The position numbers and the translations under genes were made by a program. Under the pieces are notes generated by a model that was given only the letters and a program-made list of their open reading frames with translations, had not been told where the DNA came from and ran no database searches. Below, piece after piece: positions 8,153-15,837 of a stretch of DNA of 64,000 nt. How positions within the stretch are numbered: position 1 is the first letter of the stretch; each line of letters starts with the position of its first letter. Origin of the DNA: Nocardioidaceae bacterium (GTDB lineage: Bacteria; Actinomycetota; Actinomycetes; Propionibacteriales; Nocardioidaceae). The stretch is taken from assembly GCA_030447865.1 (NCBI GenBank), contig JAUJOD010000001.1:1326159-1390158 (forward strand), given 5' to 3'.

Positions 8153-8943
8153 GGCGACTCTCCCAGTAGGCGTAGGCAGGCGTCAACGTAGCGGCTGGCA
8201 CCGGGAAGCAGGCGCGCCGCCTCGGCGTCGAAGAACCGCGCCGCAGAGTCGCCGGCCCAGTCGGCTGGCAGCAGCTCGGCAGGCAGTCCGGGGTCACGGA
8301 ACAAGAACTTGCGCCACTCGTGCACAAGCCTGCTGCGGGTCACAAAGGCTTCCTGGTCCGAGCACTCACCGCTGGTCTCTCCGACCAGGGCCTTTGCCTC
8401 GTCGAGCCAGCGCGCGTACGCGCGACCGAGCCCCTGCAGGTCCCAGGCCGTGGCGGTCAGCGTGGCGACGTCCCCGTCGTACTCCGCCAGGAACCGCTCG
8501 GCCCGTACCTTCTCGTTCTCCAGCAGCGCGTCGACCTCTCCCGACTCACGAGGGCTGATCCACGTGTTGTCGCGCACCATCGCGTAGCCGAGGTATGCGA
8601 GGCCCGAGCGGACGCGATCGCGAGCGGCTCGGTCGGTGATGTGGTCGAGGACCAGCAGATGCCAGCGCGAGTCCCACGAGGTCAGCTCGCTTCGGTAGAT
8701 GCGGGTAGCCGCGTCGCTCAGGCGGCGCTCGGCGCGCGGGGTCAGTCGGTAACCCGCACCCTGCTCCAGCTTCACCGGTACGAGCCAGTGTTGGCGCACC
8801 ATCCGGGAGATCGCTGTGCGTACGGCGGGAGCGGCGATACCGAGCGGGGCCATCATGCGAACGAGCGCAGCGACCGGCGCAGCGCCGCCGCGCGTGCGGA
8901 GGTGGTCGCCGTACACGTCGAACAGGGCCGAACGAGCGTTCAC
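8149..8943 (-). CDS. paaX: PaaX-family transcriptional regulator
   Basis: 264-residue regulator with the PaaX layout: an N-terminal winged-helix segment (SALFDVYGDHLRTRGG, then APAVRTAISRMVRQHWL as recognition region), a central domain beginning SRWHLLVLDH with GYAMVRDNTWISP, and a C-terminal PaaX_C region with VHEWRKFLFRDPGLPAELLP. PaaX proteins repress phenylacetyl-CoA catabolic genes and respond to phenylacetyl-CoA; the real ligand here is inferred only. It overlaps the downstream hydratase gene, its likely target through autoregulation. I selected GTG 8943 over the TTG at 8973 because the domain begins directly after it. Confidence 0.88.
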   Translation of the reverse strand: MNARSALFDVYGDHLRTRGGAAPVAALVRMMAPLGIAAPAVRTAISRMVRQHWLVPVKLEQGAGYRLTPRAERRLSDAATRIYRSELTSWDSRWHLLVLDHITDRAARDRVRSGLAYLGYAMVRDNTWISPRESGEVDALLENEKVRAERFLAEYDGDVATLTATAWDLQGLGRAYARWLDEAKALVGETSGECSDQEAFVTRSRLVHEWRKFLFRDPGLPAELLPADWAGDSAARFFDAEAARLLPGASRYVDACLRLLGESP

Positions 8944-8979
8944 AAGGGAGCAGTCTGCCGCACCTGTCCCCAACCGGTG

Positions 8980-9000
8980 CGATAATGAGAGCAGTTATCG
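8980..9000. promoter_or_regulatory. Candidate operator: inverted repeat CGATAA-N9-TTATCG
   Basis: A perfect 6-bp inverted repeat with a 9-bp centre lies in the divergent gap between paaX and the DUF3117 gene. The left arm overlaps GATAAT, a good -10-like hexamer on the plus strand. It could be a PaaX binding site or part of the DUF3117 promoter; binding is not shown. Confidence 0.4.
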
Positions 9001-9066
9001 ACGCGCTGCCTTCTCGGCCCCCGGCGGGCGGAGTCAGGCGCTCAACGACGAAGGGTAGGTTCGCGC

Positions 9067-9234
9067 ATGGCGGCGATGAAGCCGCGGACAGGCGACGGTC
9101 CGCTGGAAGTCACGAAAGAGGGACGCGGTCTGGTGATGCGGGTTCCGCTCGAGGGCGGTGGGCGCCTGGTTGTCGAGCTGAACGCTGAGGAAGCCAAGGC
9201 CCTTGAGGACGCACTGAGCCTGGTGACCACCTGA
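9067..9234 (+). CDS. DUF3117 domain-containing small protein
   Basis: 55-residue protein reading MAAMKPRTGDGPLEVTKEGR then a strand-rich LVMRVPLEGGGRLVVELN and a helical EEAKALEDALSLV. This matches the whole length of the DUF3117 family, short proteins confined to actinobacteria whose function is unknown. Both the start at 9067 and the stop 9232-9234 give a full-length family member. A strong rho-independent terminator follows within 20 bases, so it is probably a single-gene transcript. In M. tuberculosis the homologue also lies close to tag. Confidence 0.9.
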   Translation: MAAMKPRTGDGPLEVTKEGRGLVMRVPLEGGGRLVVELNAEEAKALEDALSLVTT

Positions 9235-9253
9235 GAGAGACGTTTGTTCACCG

Positions 9254-9300
9254 AGTAAGACCCCGGAAGGCGCAGCCCGCTCTCCGGGGTCTTACTGTTT
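9254..9300 (+). terminator. Rho-independent terminator after DUF3117
   Basis: A perfect 14-bp inverted repeat, AGTAAGACCCCGGA (9254-9267) and TCCGGGGTCTTACT (9283-9296), with a 15-nt loop and followed by GTTT. It separates DUF3117 from the aminopeptidase gene, whose GTG start lies 6 nt downstream. Confidence 0.9.
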
Positions 9301-9305
9301 CTCGC

Positions 9306-10850
9306 GTGCTCGTTGACGCCCAGCCGCTGCCGCCCGTCATTGACGTCAGTACGTCGAGCGCGGCCTCGACCGGCGCCACCCTGGTCGCAGTGGGGTTTAC
9401 CCGACGCAATGACGACTACATCATGCAGCGTGGCGCCGAGGAGGCGCTGGGAGCTCTCGGGCTCGACGGCTTCGCGCTGCTCGGCCGCGCTCAGGCGACC
9501 GGTGCTGGCGGAGAGACGGTCGTGCACCAGCTGTTCCCGACCGCGAGGGGGTCAGCTGCGAGGCGGTCCAAGACCGGCGCACAGCAGAACGGTATCGAGC
9601 AGGTCGCCCTGATCGGGCTGGGCGAGGAGACGCTGACGGACTACCGCCGAGCCGGAGCCGCGCTCGCCCGGCTCGCCAAGGGGAAGGACGCGGCTGCCTC
9701 CTCCATCGGCAGCGGGGCTGACGACGACCAGCTCGCTGCCTACTGCGAGGGGCTGGTCCTCGGTGCCTTCGGCTTCCACCGCAAGTCCGGTCAGGTGAAG
9801 CCGCCCAAGGCCCCGCTGCTGGTGTTGACCGATCTGGGGTCACCGCCACGGACCGAGGTGATCCATCGTGCCGGCGCCCTCGCGCGCGCGTCGTGGCGCG
9901 CCCGCACCTTCGCGCTGACCCCGTCGAACGAGAAGGGCCCGGTGCAGCTCGAACAGTGGGCCCGAGAAGCCGCGTCGCAGGCCGACTTGGAGATTGACGT
10001 CTGGGACGAGCGGCGGCTGGCAAAGGAAGGCTTCGGGGGCATCCTCGCCGTCGGCGCTGAGTCGGCGTACGAGTCGAGGTTCGTGCGGCTTGACTACGCG
10101 CCCAAGCGGGCCGGTCGCCGTACTCCGCATGTGGTGTTGGTGGGCAAGGGGATCACGTTCGACAGCGGCGGCATCTCGATCAAGCCGCTCGAGGGCATGA
10201 TGACGATGAAGCGCGACATGACCGGCGCGGGGGTCGTCATCGCGGTGATGGGCGCGCTGCGGGAGCTGGCCGTGCCCGTCAAGGTGACCGGCCTGGTTGC
10301 GGCTGCGGAGAACGCGTTCGGCGGTGGGGCCATGCGGCCCGGTGACGTCATCACCCACTACGGCGGTCGCACCAGCGAGGTGGGCAACACCGACGCCGAG
10401 GGTCGGCTGGTGCTCGCTGACGCGCTCGCGTACGCCGACGCCGAGATCGAGCCGACGGTGGTTGTCGACATCGCCACGCTCACCGGCGCAGGAAAGGTGG
10501 CGCTGGGTACGTCGCTCGGTGCGCTCTTCGCCAACGACGACGCGCTCGCCGATGCGCTCGCAACCGCAGGGGCCGCGGCCGGCGAGCCCGTCTGGCGACT
10601 GCCGCTGAGCAAGGAGTACGAGCAGCTGCTGGACAACCCCGTGGCCGACGCGACCAACGCAGCCGGTGGCCCCGGCGCCATCACCGCCGCGCTGTTCCTG
10701 CAGCACTTCGCCGGCTCCCGGCCGTGGGCGCACCTCGACATCGCCAGCGTCGGGGACTCGAGCAAGGACGCCCACGAGTACACCCAAGGCGCGACCGGGT
10801 TCGGCGCCCGCCTCCTGCTGCGCTGGCTGTCGGCCCTCGCCGATGCCTGA
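9306..10850 (+). CDS. pepA: M17 leucyl aminopeptidase
   Basis: 514-residue cytosolic aminopeptidase. The C-terminal catalytic domain has the dinuclear metal motifs of M17: GKGITFDSGGISIKP (Lys and Asp), MKRDMTGAG, and the NTDAEGRLVLADALAY signature with metal Asp/Glu and catalytic Arg. The N-terminal ~170 residues form the family's variable macro-like domain. The GTG start lies directly after the preceding terminator, leaving only a few bases for a leader. The stop overlaps the GNAT gene start by 8 bases. Confidence 0.93.
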   Translation: MLVDAQPLPPVIDVSTSSAASTGATLVAVGFTRRNDDYIMQRGAEEALGALGLDGFALLGRAQATGAGGETVVHQLFPTARGSAARRSKTGAQQNGIEQVALIGLGEETLTDYRRAGAALARLAKGKDAAASSIGSGADDDQLAAYCEGLVLGAFGFHRKSGQVKPPKAPLLVLTDLGSPPRTEVIHRAGALARASWRARTFALTPSNEKGPVQLEQWAREAASQADLEIDVWDERRLAKEGFGGILAVGAESAYESRFVRLDYAPKRAGRRTPHVVLVGKGITFDSGGISIKPLEGMMTMKRDMTGAGVVIAVMGALRELAVPVKVTGLVAAAENAFGGGAMRPGDVITHYGGRTSEVGNTDAEGRLVLADALAYADAEIEPTVVVDIATLTGAGKVALGTSLGALFANDDALADALATAGAAAGEPVWRLPLSKEYEQLLDNPVADATNAAGGPGAITAALFLQHFAGSRPWAHLDIASVGDSSKDAHEYTQGATGFGARLLLRWLSALADA

Positions 10851-11400
10851 GCTCGTCGACCCGGACCCGCGGTATCAGCGATCGTTCCTGGAGTCCGTCG
10901 AGGAGTGGTTGGCCGCCGGAGACGCGGAGCGGTGGGCCGGGCTCTCGACGATCCCCGCCATCGGAGAGTCAGAAGGTGAGGCGTTCACACTCGTGGAGCT
11001 CGCCGACCCCAGCCGGTTCTCGACGTACACCGCCCGGCTGAAGTCACTCGCCGACCCGGCGACGCCGCTGCCGGCTGGCATCGTTACGGCGACGCAGCTG
11101 TGGTGGGTCGACGGGCAGGAGTACCTCGGTCGGCTTTCCATCCGGCACTCGCTGACACCGTGGCTGTTGGAGTTCGGCGGACACATCGGTTACAGCGTCC
11201 GACCGTCCGCCCGGCGGCGGGGTCACGCGACGGCGATGCTGGCCGCCGCCTTGCCCGTCGCCAACCGCCTCGGCATCGACCCGGTCCTAGTGACCTGCGA
11301 CGACACCAACGTGGCGTCTCGGCGGGTCATCGAGGCAGCCGGTGGTGTCTTCGAGGACCAGCGAGGAGAAAAGCTTCGCTACTGGATCGCGACGTCGTGA
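10843..11400 (+). CDS. GNAT-family N-acetyltransferase
   Basis: 185-residue acetyltransferase-fold protein. The acetyl-CoA-binding segment is GYSVRPSARRRGHATAMLAAALP (the V-R-P-x-x-R-R-x-G-x-A pattern), followed by the strand PVLVTCDDTNVASRRVIEAAGG typical of GNATs acting on small molecules. The substrate is unknown. The ATG at 10843 overlaps the end of pepA, so the two are coupled. Convergent with the O-methyltransferase gene, 13 bases apart. Confidence 0.82.
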   Translation: MPELVDPDPRYQRSFLESVEEWLAAGDAERWAGLSTIPAIGESEGEAFTLVELADPSRFSTYTARLKSLADPATPLPAGIVTATQLWWVDGQEYLGRLSIRHSLTPWLLEFGGHIGYSVRPSARRRGHATAMLAAALPVANRLGIDPVLVTCDDTNVASRRVIEAAGGVFEDQRGEKLRYWIATS

Positions 11401-11413
11401 TCGCCGGCGGGGG

Positions 11414-12037
11414 TCAGCGCTTCTGCGCGAGGAGGAGGCCGTCTCCGACGGGGACCAGGACCGAGATGAAGTTCTCGTCGTCGGCAACAGCTGACAGGGT
11501 TTCGCGGATAGCCAGCGTGTCGGCATCACGCACCCCAGAGTCGGCCACCCGGTCGCGCCACAGGGAGTTGTCGATCGCCACCACACCGCCCGGTCGCAGC
11601 AGCCGTCTGGCCTGCTCGAGGTACTGCGGGTACTCCTGCTTGTCGCCGTCGCAGAACACCAGGTCGTAGTGCCCCGCGGTTAGCCGGGGCAGCACCTCCA
11701 GCGCCGCGCCGGAGATGAGCCGGACCCGCTGCGGTGCGATGCCGGCGTCGGTGAAGGCCCGCTTGGCGAGTCGCTGGTGATCGGCCTCGATGTCGACGCT
11801 GGTGAGTACGCCGTCCGACCGCATCCCCCGCATCATCCACACCCCGGAGATACCGCACCCGGTGCCGATCTCGACGACGTTCCTGGCGTCCAGCAGGGCC
11901 GCCACGAACCGTAGGGTCGCCCCGCCGCCCGCTCCGATGGGTGTGGCGTCGACCTCCGCGGCGCGCGCTCGCGCTGCTTTCAGTACCTCGTCCTCTGGGA
12001 CGAAGTCCTCCGCATAAGCCCACGACGCTGGCTTCAA
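11414..12037 (-). CDS. SAM-dependent O-methyltransferase (family 3)
   Basis: Class I methyltransferase of the caffeoyl-CoA/catechol O-methyltransferase group: VVEIGTGCGISGVWMMRGM is the SAM-binding glycine loop, LTSVDIEADHQRLAKRAF holds the acidic ribose-binding residue, and DLVFCDGDKQEYPQYLEQA with PGGVVAIDNSLWRDRV the metal-site Asp residues. The substrate is unknown. The start is not resolved: the frame is open far upstream with no ATG, so I propose TTG 12037 (207 residues), which matches the usual N-terminus of this family (ED-x-VLKAARARA). Its M. tuberculosis counterpart lies beside sigE; here the next gene is htrA in divergent orientation. Confidence 0.85.
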   Translation of the reverse strand: MKPASWAYAEDFVPEDEVLKAARARAAEVDATPIGAGGGATLRFVAALLDARNVVEIGTGCGISGVWMMRGMRSDGVLTSVDIEADHQRLAKRAFTDAGIAPQRVRLISGAALEVLPRLTAGHYDLVFCDGDKQEYPQYLEQARRLLRPGGVVAIDNSLWRDRVADSGVRDADTLAIRETLSAVADDENFISVLVPVGDGLLLAQKR

Positions 12038-12224
12038 CCCGGTGGCGATGCTGGCCTCCTCGGTACGGTCCCCATCGGGGGATGTGCACGACCGGGCTGA
12101 GCCTATCCGGTGCCAACCGTCGGCTACACCAGGCGCGGCAGCTGTGGCAGCCGCCCTGCGCCCTGGTGCGCCGGCTTCCACCGTGCGGCATGCTTGGGTA
12201 AGGGGACATGACAGGAGCAGGAAC

Positions 12225-13589
12225 TTGGCAGAGTCTTCGCCGGGGCAGGACCACCCTTCGCCGGGCCCAGACCAGCCTTCGCCGGGGCAGTGGCAGCCGC
12301 CCGGTACGGCGTACGGCCAACCCCCCATCCCCGCCTACGGCCAACCCCCCATCCCCGCCTACGGCCAGCCGCCGTCCGATGCCGGCTACGGCCCCACTGA
12401 TGCCGGCTGGACTGGCCCCGCCGGTCATGTCTCGCCTTCGCACTGGCAGCACGCGCCGCCTCCTCAGCCATCACCCCAACCGCAGCCTCCTCGGGCGAAG
12501 ACGCCATGGTTGCTGCTGGCCCTGCTGTCGCTGCTGCTCGGCGTGGGTGGCGGGGCTCTCGGCGGGACGCTGGTCGACCGCGACGTGAGCGTCACCCGCC
12601 CCACCCCGACAGTGCCCACGAGTCCGACGCCTGACGTTCCGACCATGACCGCAACCATCAGTCGCGGGGGCGGCAGCCCGGTGGTCCAGGTGGCCGCCCG
12701 GGTGCTGCCGAGTGTGGTGTCGATCGACGTACAAGGGTCGAGCCTCGGGGGGGTCACCGGCTCGGGATTCGTCTACGACAACGCTGGTCACATCGTCACC
12801 AACAACCACGTCATCGACCCCGCAGTCGATGGCGGTGAGATCGAGGTGTCGCTGCCTAATGGCCGAGAGGTCCCCGCGACGATCGTCGGACGCAGCGCGT
12901 CGTACGACGTGGCCGTGCTCGCCGTCGACGAGTCCGTGCGGCTGACGCCGGCGGCCCTGGGCACCTCGGAGGACGTGCTGGTCGGCCAGAACGTCGTGGC
13001 CATCGGGTCACCGCTCGGACTCAACGCCACCGTCACCGCGGGTATCATCAGCGCGACGCAACGGCCGGTGATCGCCGGCGGCAAGGGTGAGACGTCGTAC
13101 ATCAACGCTCTGCAGACCGACGCGGCGATCAACCCTGGCAACTCCGGCGGCCCACTGGTCGACGTCAACGGCACGGTGATCGGCGTCAACTCGGCGATCG
13201 CCACGGTGGGCGGCGGCAGGTCGCAAAAGGAGTCCGGAAACATCGGCGTCGGCTTTTCGATCCCCATCGACCAGGTGAAGACGACGGTCGAGCAGATCAT
13301 CGAGACAGGCCACGCGGAGTACCCGATTATCGGCGCCAAGGTGAGCATTGCCCGCGGGACAGATGGGGCGGTGGTCAACGAGGTGACGGCAGACAGCCCC
13401 GCTGAGCAGGCCGGTATCGAGGAGGGGGACCTGATCACGGAGGTGAACGGCGAGGAGGTCGTCAACGGCGTTGCGCTGATCGTGATGATCCGGTCGTTCG
13501 AGCCGGGCGAGACGATTACGTTGAGCGTCGAGCGAGACGGAGAGGCGCCGTCGAGCGTCGACGTCGTGCTCGGGACGCAGATCGGCTGA
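12225..13589 (+). CDS. htrA: HtrA/DegP-type membrane serine protease with PDZ domain
   Basis: 454-residue protein. A cytoplasmic Pro/Gln-rich N-terminus (~90 residues, with PPIPAYGQ repeated) precedes a single transmembrane helix (WLLLALLSLLLGVGGGALGG). The trypsin-like domain has His195 in NNHVID, Asp228 in SYDVAVLAV and Ser307 in NPGNSGGPLVD. A C-terminal PDZ domain includes DSPAEQAGIEEGDLITEVNG. It should degrade or chaperone misfolded envelope proteins outside the membrane. I chose the TTG at 12225 because AGGAGCAGGAAC precedes it; no ATG suits. In mycobacteria sigE and rseA sit directly upstream of htrA and downstream of the methyltransferase, but neither is present here. Confidence 0.92.
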   Translation: MAESSPGQDHPSPGPDQPSPGQWQPPGTAYGQPPIPAYGQPPIPAYGQPPSDAGYGPTDAGWTGPAGHVSPSHWQHAPPPQPSPQPQPPRAKTPWLLLALLSLLLGVGGGALGGTLVDRDVSVTRPTPTVPTSPTPDVPTMTATISRGGGSPVVQVAARVLPSVVSIDVQGSSLGGVTGSGFVYDNAGHIVTNNHVIDPAVDGGEIEVSLPNGREVPATIVGRSASYDVAVLAVDESVRLTPAALGTSEDVLVGQNVVAIGSPLGLNATVTAGIISATQRPVIAGGKGETSYINALQTDAAINPGNSGGPLVDVNGTVIGVNSAIATVGGGRSQKESGNIGVGFSIPIDQVKTTVEQIIETGHAEYPIIGAKVSIARGTDGAVVNEVTADSPAEQAGIEEGDLITEVNGEEVVNGVALIVMIRSFEPGETITLSVERDGEAPSSVDVVLGTQIG

Positions 13590-13652
13590 GCTCAGCCCGG
13601 TTGGTCTCTACCCAGCGGATCGACGTACCGGGGCAGCCTCACCGACCGAAAG

Positions 13653-13715
13653 CCTGACCGAAGTGCCGTCCCAGTCGGTTTACGGGCCGTCAGCACCGAC
13701 TTCGGTCAGGGTTTT
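13653..13715 (+). terminator. Terminator-like inverted repeat after htrA
   Basis: CCTGACCGAAGT (13653-13664) pairs perfectly with ACTTCGGTCAGG (13699-13710) over a 34-nt loop and is followed by GTTTT. It lies between the convergent htrA and tatB genes and may serve both. Confidence 0.6.
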
Positions 13716-13760
13716 GACGGTGGACAGAGACTCAAGGTCCGGCCTACGCCTTGGCCGGCG

Positions 13761-14081
13761 CTAGGTCGCGTCGAGGTCGAACGGCGGCGCCTCGTCCTTC
13801 TCCAGCGGCCGATGGCCGGCTCTCACCGGCGTCTCGTCCTCGAGGTCGTCGATGATGTGCTTTTGCACCAGGGCGCGTGGGTTGAGGTCGCGTAGGTCGA
13901 GGTCCTTGAACTCCGGCCCGAGCTCCTCAGACAGCTGCGACCGGGCGTTGGTGAGCGCCCGACGAGCAGAGCGCAGCAACTGCCCGGCCTGCCGCGCGAT
14001 GTCGGGCAGCTTGTCGGGCCCGAACACGAAGATCGCCACGATGGCGAGCACCATGAACTCCGCAGGGCCGATGTCGAACAT
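13761..14081 (-). CDS. tatB: Sec-independent (Tat) translocase subunit TatB
   Basis: 106-residue TatA/B-family protein. The N-terminus FDIGPAEFMVLAIVAIFVFGPDKLP gives the short transmembrane helix, the FGPDKLP hinge, and then an amphipathic helix (IARQAGQLLRSARRALT). The acidic residue at position 8 and the length favour TatB over TatA. TatB binds the twin-arginine signal with TatC in the cytoplasmic membrane; a Tat substrate is encoded in this window (PHP hydrolase at 385). Its position next to htrA and mrp is conserved in actinobacteria. tatC is not in the window. Confidence 0.9.
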   Translation of the reverse strand: MFDIGPAEFMVLAIVAIFVFGPDKLPDIARQAGQLLRSARRALTNARSQLSEELGPEFKDLDLRDLNPRALVQKHIIDDLEDETPVRAGHRPLEKDEAPPFDLDAT

Positions 14082-14103
14082 GCGCTCAGCGTGTCACACG
14101 ACC

Positions 14104-15252
14104 TCAGCGGCCGGCGGGGGTCAGGCCGAGCTGTAGACCAGCCAACCCGCGGCCCTTCGCGGTCAACTGCTGGGCGATCGAGGTCAGTGCGGCGGCGGCT
14201 GGAGCGTCGGGCTCAGCGAGCACTATCGGCCGGCCGGTGTCACCCCCCGCACGCAGCCGTACGTCGATCGGCACCTGCCCCAGCACCGGGACGTCGTACC
14301 CGAACCGGTTCGTCAACGTCGCCGCGACCGTCGCGCCGCCACCGGCGCCGAACACGTCGATGTGGTGGTCGTCGCCGCAGTGCGGGCATACCAAGTAGCT
14401 CATGTTCTCGATGACACCGACGACGCGCTGCTTCATCATCGACGCCATCGTGCCGGCCCGTTCGGCGACCTCGGAGGCCGCGAGCTGCGGTGTCGTGACG
14501 ACGAGCACCTCGGCGTTGGGCAGATGCTGCCCCACCGAGATGGCCATGTCGCCGGTGCCGGGCGGCAGGTCGAGCAGCAGGACGTCGAGGTCACCCCAGT
14601 AGACGTCGGTGAGCATCTGCACCAGCGCCCGGTCGAGCATCGGTCCGCGCCAGGCGACCACCTGATCGCGGCGGGGCTTCAGCATGCCGATGCTGATGAC
14701 GCTCACCCCACGCGCCGGGACCGGCATGATCATCTGCTCGACCTGCGTCGGGCGCTCGTCGGCGACACCGAGCATCGCGGGCACCGAGTGACCGTAGATG
14801 TCGGCGTCGACGATCCCGACCTTGCGGCCCTGGCCAGCCATCGCCAACGCGAGGTTGACCGTGACCGACGACTTGCCGACACCGCCCTTACCGGACGCGA
14901 CAGCAATGACCTTGGTCAGCGAGTCGGGCCGGGCGAAGGGGATCTCCTTGACCGGCCGCCCACCGCGCAGCGACTGCTGCAGCTCCTGGCGCTGCTCTGG
15001 TGTCATCACGTCAAGGTGTACGGCGACCGACGACACGCCGCTCACGGCGCTGACGGCGGCGGTGACGTCCCGGGTGATCGTGTCCTTCAACGGGCAGCCG
15101 GAGACCGTCAACAGCACGGTGACGGTGACGGCGCCGTCAGCGTCGACCTCGACGTCGCGAACCATGCCGAGGTCGGTGATGGGGCGCCGGATCTCGGGGT
15201 CGTTGACGGTCGCCAGCGCGGCGTGGATGCGCTCGGACTGGGAGGGGGCCAT
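14104..15252 (-). CDS. mrp: Mrp/ApbC-type P-loop Fe-S cluster carrier ATPase
   Basis: 382 residues. An N-terminal MIP18/DUF59 domain (NDPEIRRPITDLGMVRDV; SGCPLKDTI) is joined to a ParA-like ATPase with a deviant Walker A VASGKGGVGKSS at about residue 115, VDADIYGHSVP, DLPPGTGD and the C-terminal CPHC pair that can bind a bridging Fe-S cluster in the dimer. Mrp proteins deliver Fe-S clusters to apo-enzymes. The ATG is preceded at 6 nt by TAACCT on the minus strand, consistent with a leaderless mRNA. It lies between tatB and DUF1003. Confidence 0.92.
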   Translation of the reverse strand: MAPSQSERIHAALATVNDPEIRRPITDLGMVRDVEVDADGAVTVTVLLTVSGCPLKDTITRDVTAAVSAVSGVSSVAVHLDVMTPEQRQELQQSLRGGRPVKEIPFARPDSLTKVIAVASGKGGVGKSSVTVNLALAMAGQGRKVGIVDADIYGHSVPAMLGVADERPTQVEQMIMPVPARGVSVISIGMLKPRRDQVVAWRGPMLDRALVQMLTDVYWGDLDVLLLDLPPGTGDMAISVGQHLPNAEVLVVTTPQLAASEVAERAGTMASMMKQRVVGVIENMSYLVCPHCGDDHHIDVFGAGGGATVAATLTNRFGYDVPVLGQVPIDVRLRAGGDTGRPIVLAEPDAPAAAALTSIAQQLTAKGRGLAGLQLGLTPAGR

Positions 15253-15261
15253 GCAGCCAGG

Positions 15262-15837
15262 TTACGGGGTGGAGCTGCCGTGACCGTCAGTAGCGTGGTC
15301 CCGCCGCGACCGGTCCAGATCGTCGAGGTCGGCGAGCAGTGAGCGCAGCTCGGTGCGGACGAAGTCGCGCGTGGCCACCTCGCCCACCGCCATCCGCAGC
15401 GACGCCACTTCGCGGGCCAGGAACTCCATGTCGGCATGGGCTCGCACGTTGGCGTCCCGGTCGCGTTCCGAGATGACCCGGTCACGGGCCTCCTGCCGGT
15501 TCTGTGCCAGCAGGATCAGCGGGGCGGCGTACGACGCCTGGGTGGAGAAGAACAGGTTCAACAAGATGAACGGGTACGGGTCCCAGCGCAGGCCGAACAG
15601 GCCGATCACATTGATCGCGATCCAGATGATCACGAACACCGTCATATAGGCGAGGAACCTGGCGGTGCCCAAGAACCTGGCGAACGTCTCCGCGAAGCGG
15701 CCGAACATCTCCGGGTCGTAGTCGGGGCGGCGTACGAAGGTCCGGGTGGTGTCTCGTGGCACGTCGAGTCGCGGGGCGCGGGCCCGCTGTCGGCGTCCGG
15801 TGTCGCGGCGGTCGTCCTCGCGCGACTCCTCACGCAC
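15262..15837 (-). CDS. DUF1003 membrane protein
   Basis: About 191 residues. After a basic, disordered ~50-residue N-terminus come two hydrophobic helices (FLAYMTVFVIIWIAINVIGL and YPFILLNLFFSTQASYAAPL) and then a cytoplasmic coiled-coil tail beginning LAQNRQEARDRVISERDR. This is the DUF1003 pattern, function unknown. A GTG at 15837 overlaps the stop of the upstream CBS gene; the open frame extends to 15876 but that would increase the overlap. Adjacent to the CBS/MgtE_N gene in many actinobacteria, which suggests a shared role, possibly in cation homeostasis (inference). Confidence 0.82.
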   Translation of the reverse strand: MREESREDDRRDTGRRQRARAPRLDVPRDTTRTFVRRPDYDPEMFGRFAETFARFLGTARFLAYMTVFVIIWIAINVIGLFGLRWDPYPFILLNLFFSTQASYAAPLILLAQNRQEARDRVISERDRDANVRAHADMEFLAREVASLRMAVGEVATRDFVRTELRSLLADLDDLDRSRRDHATDGHGSSTP

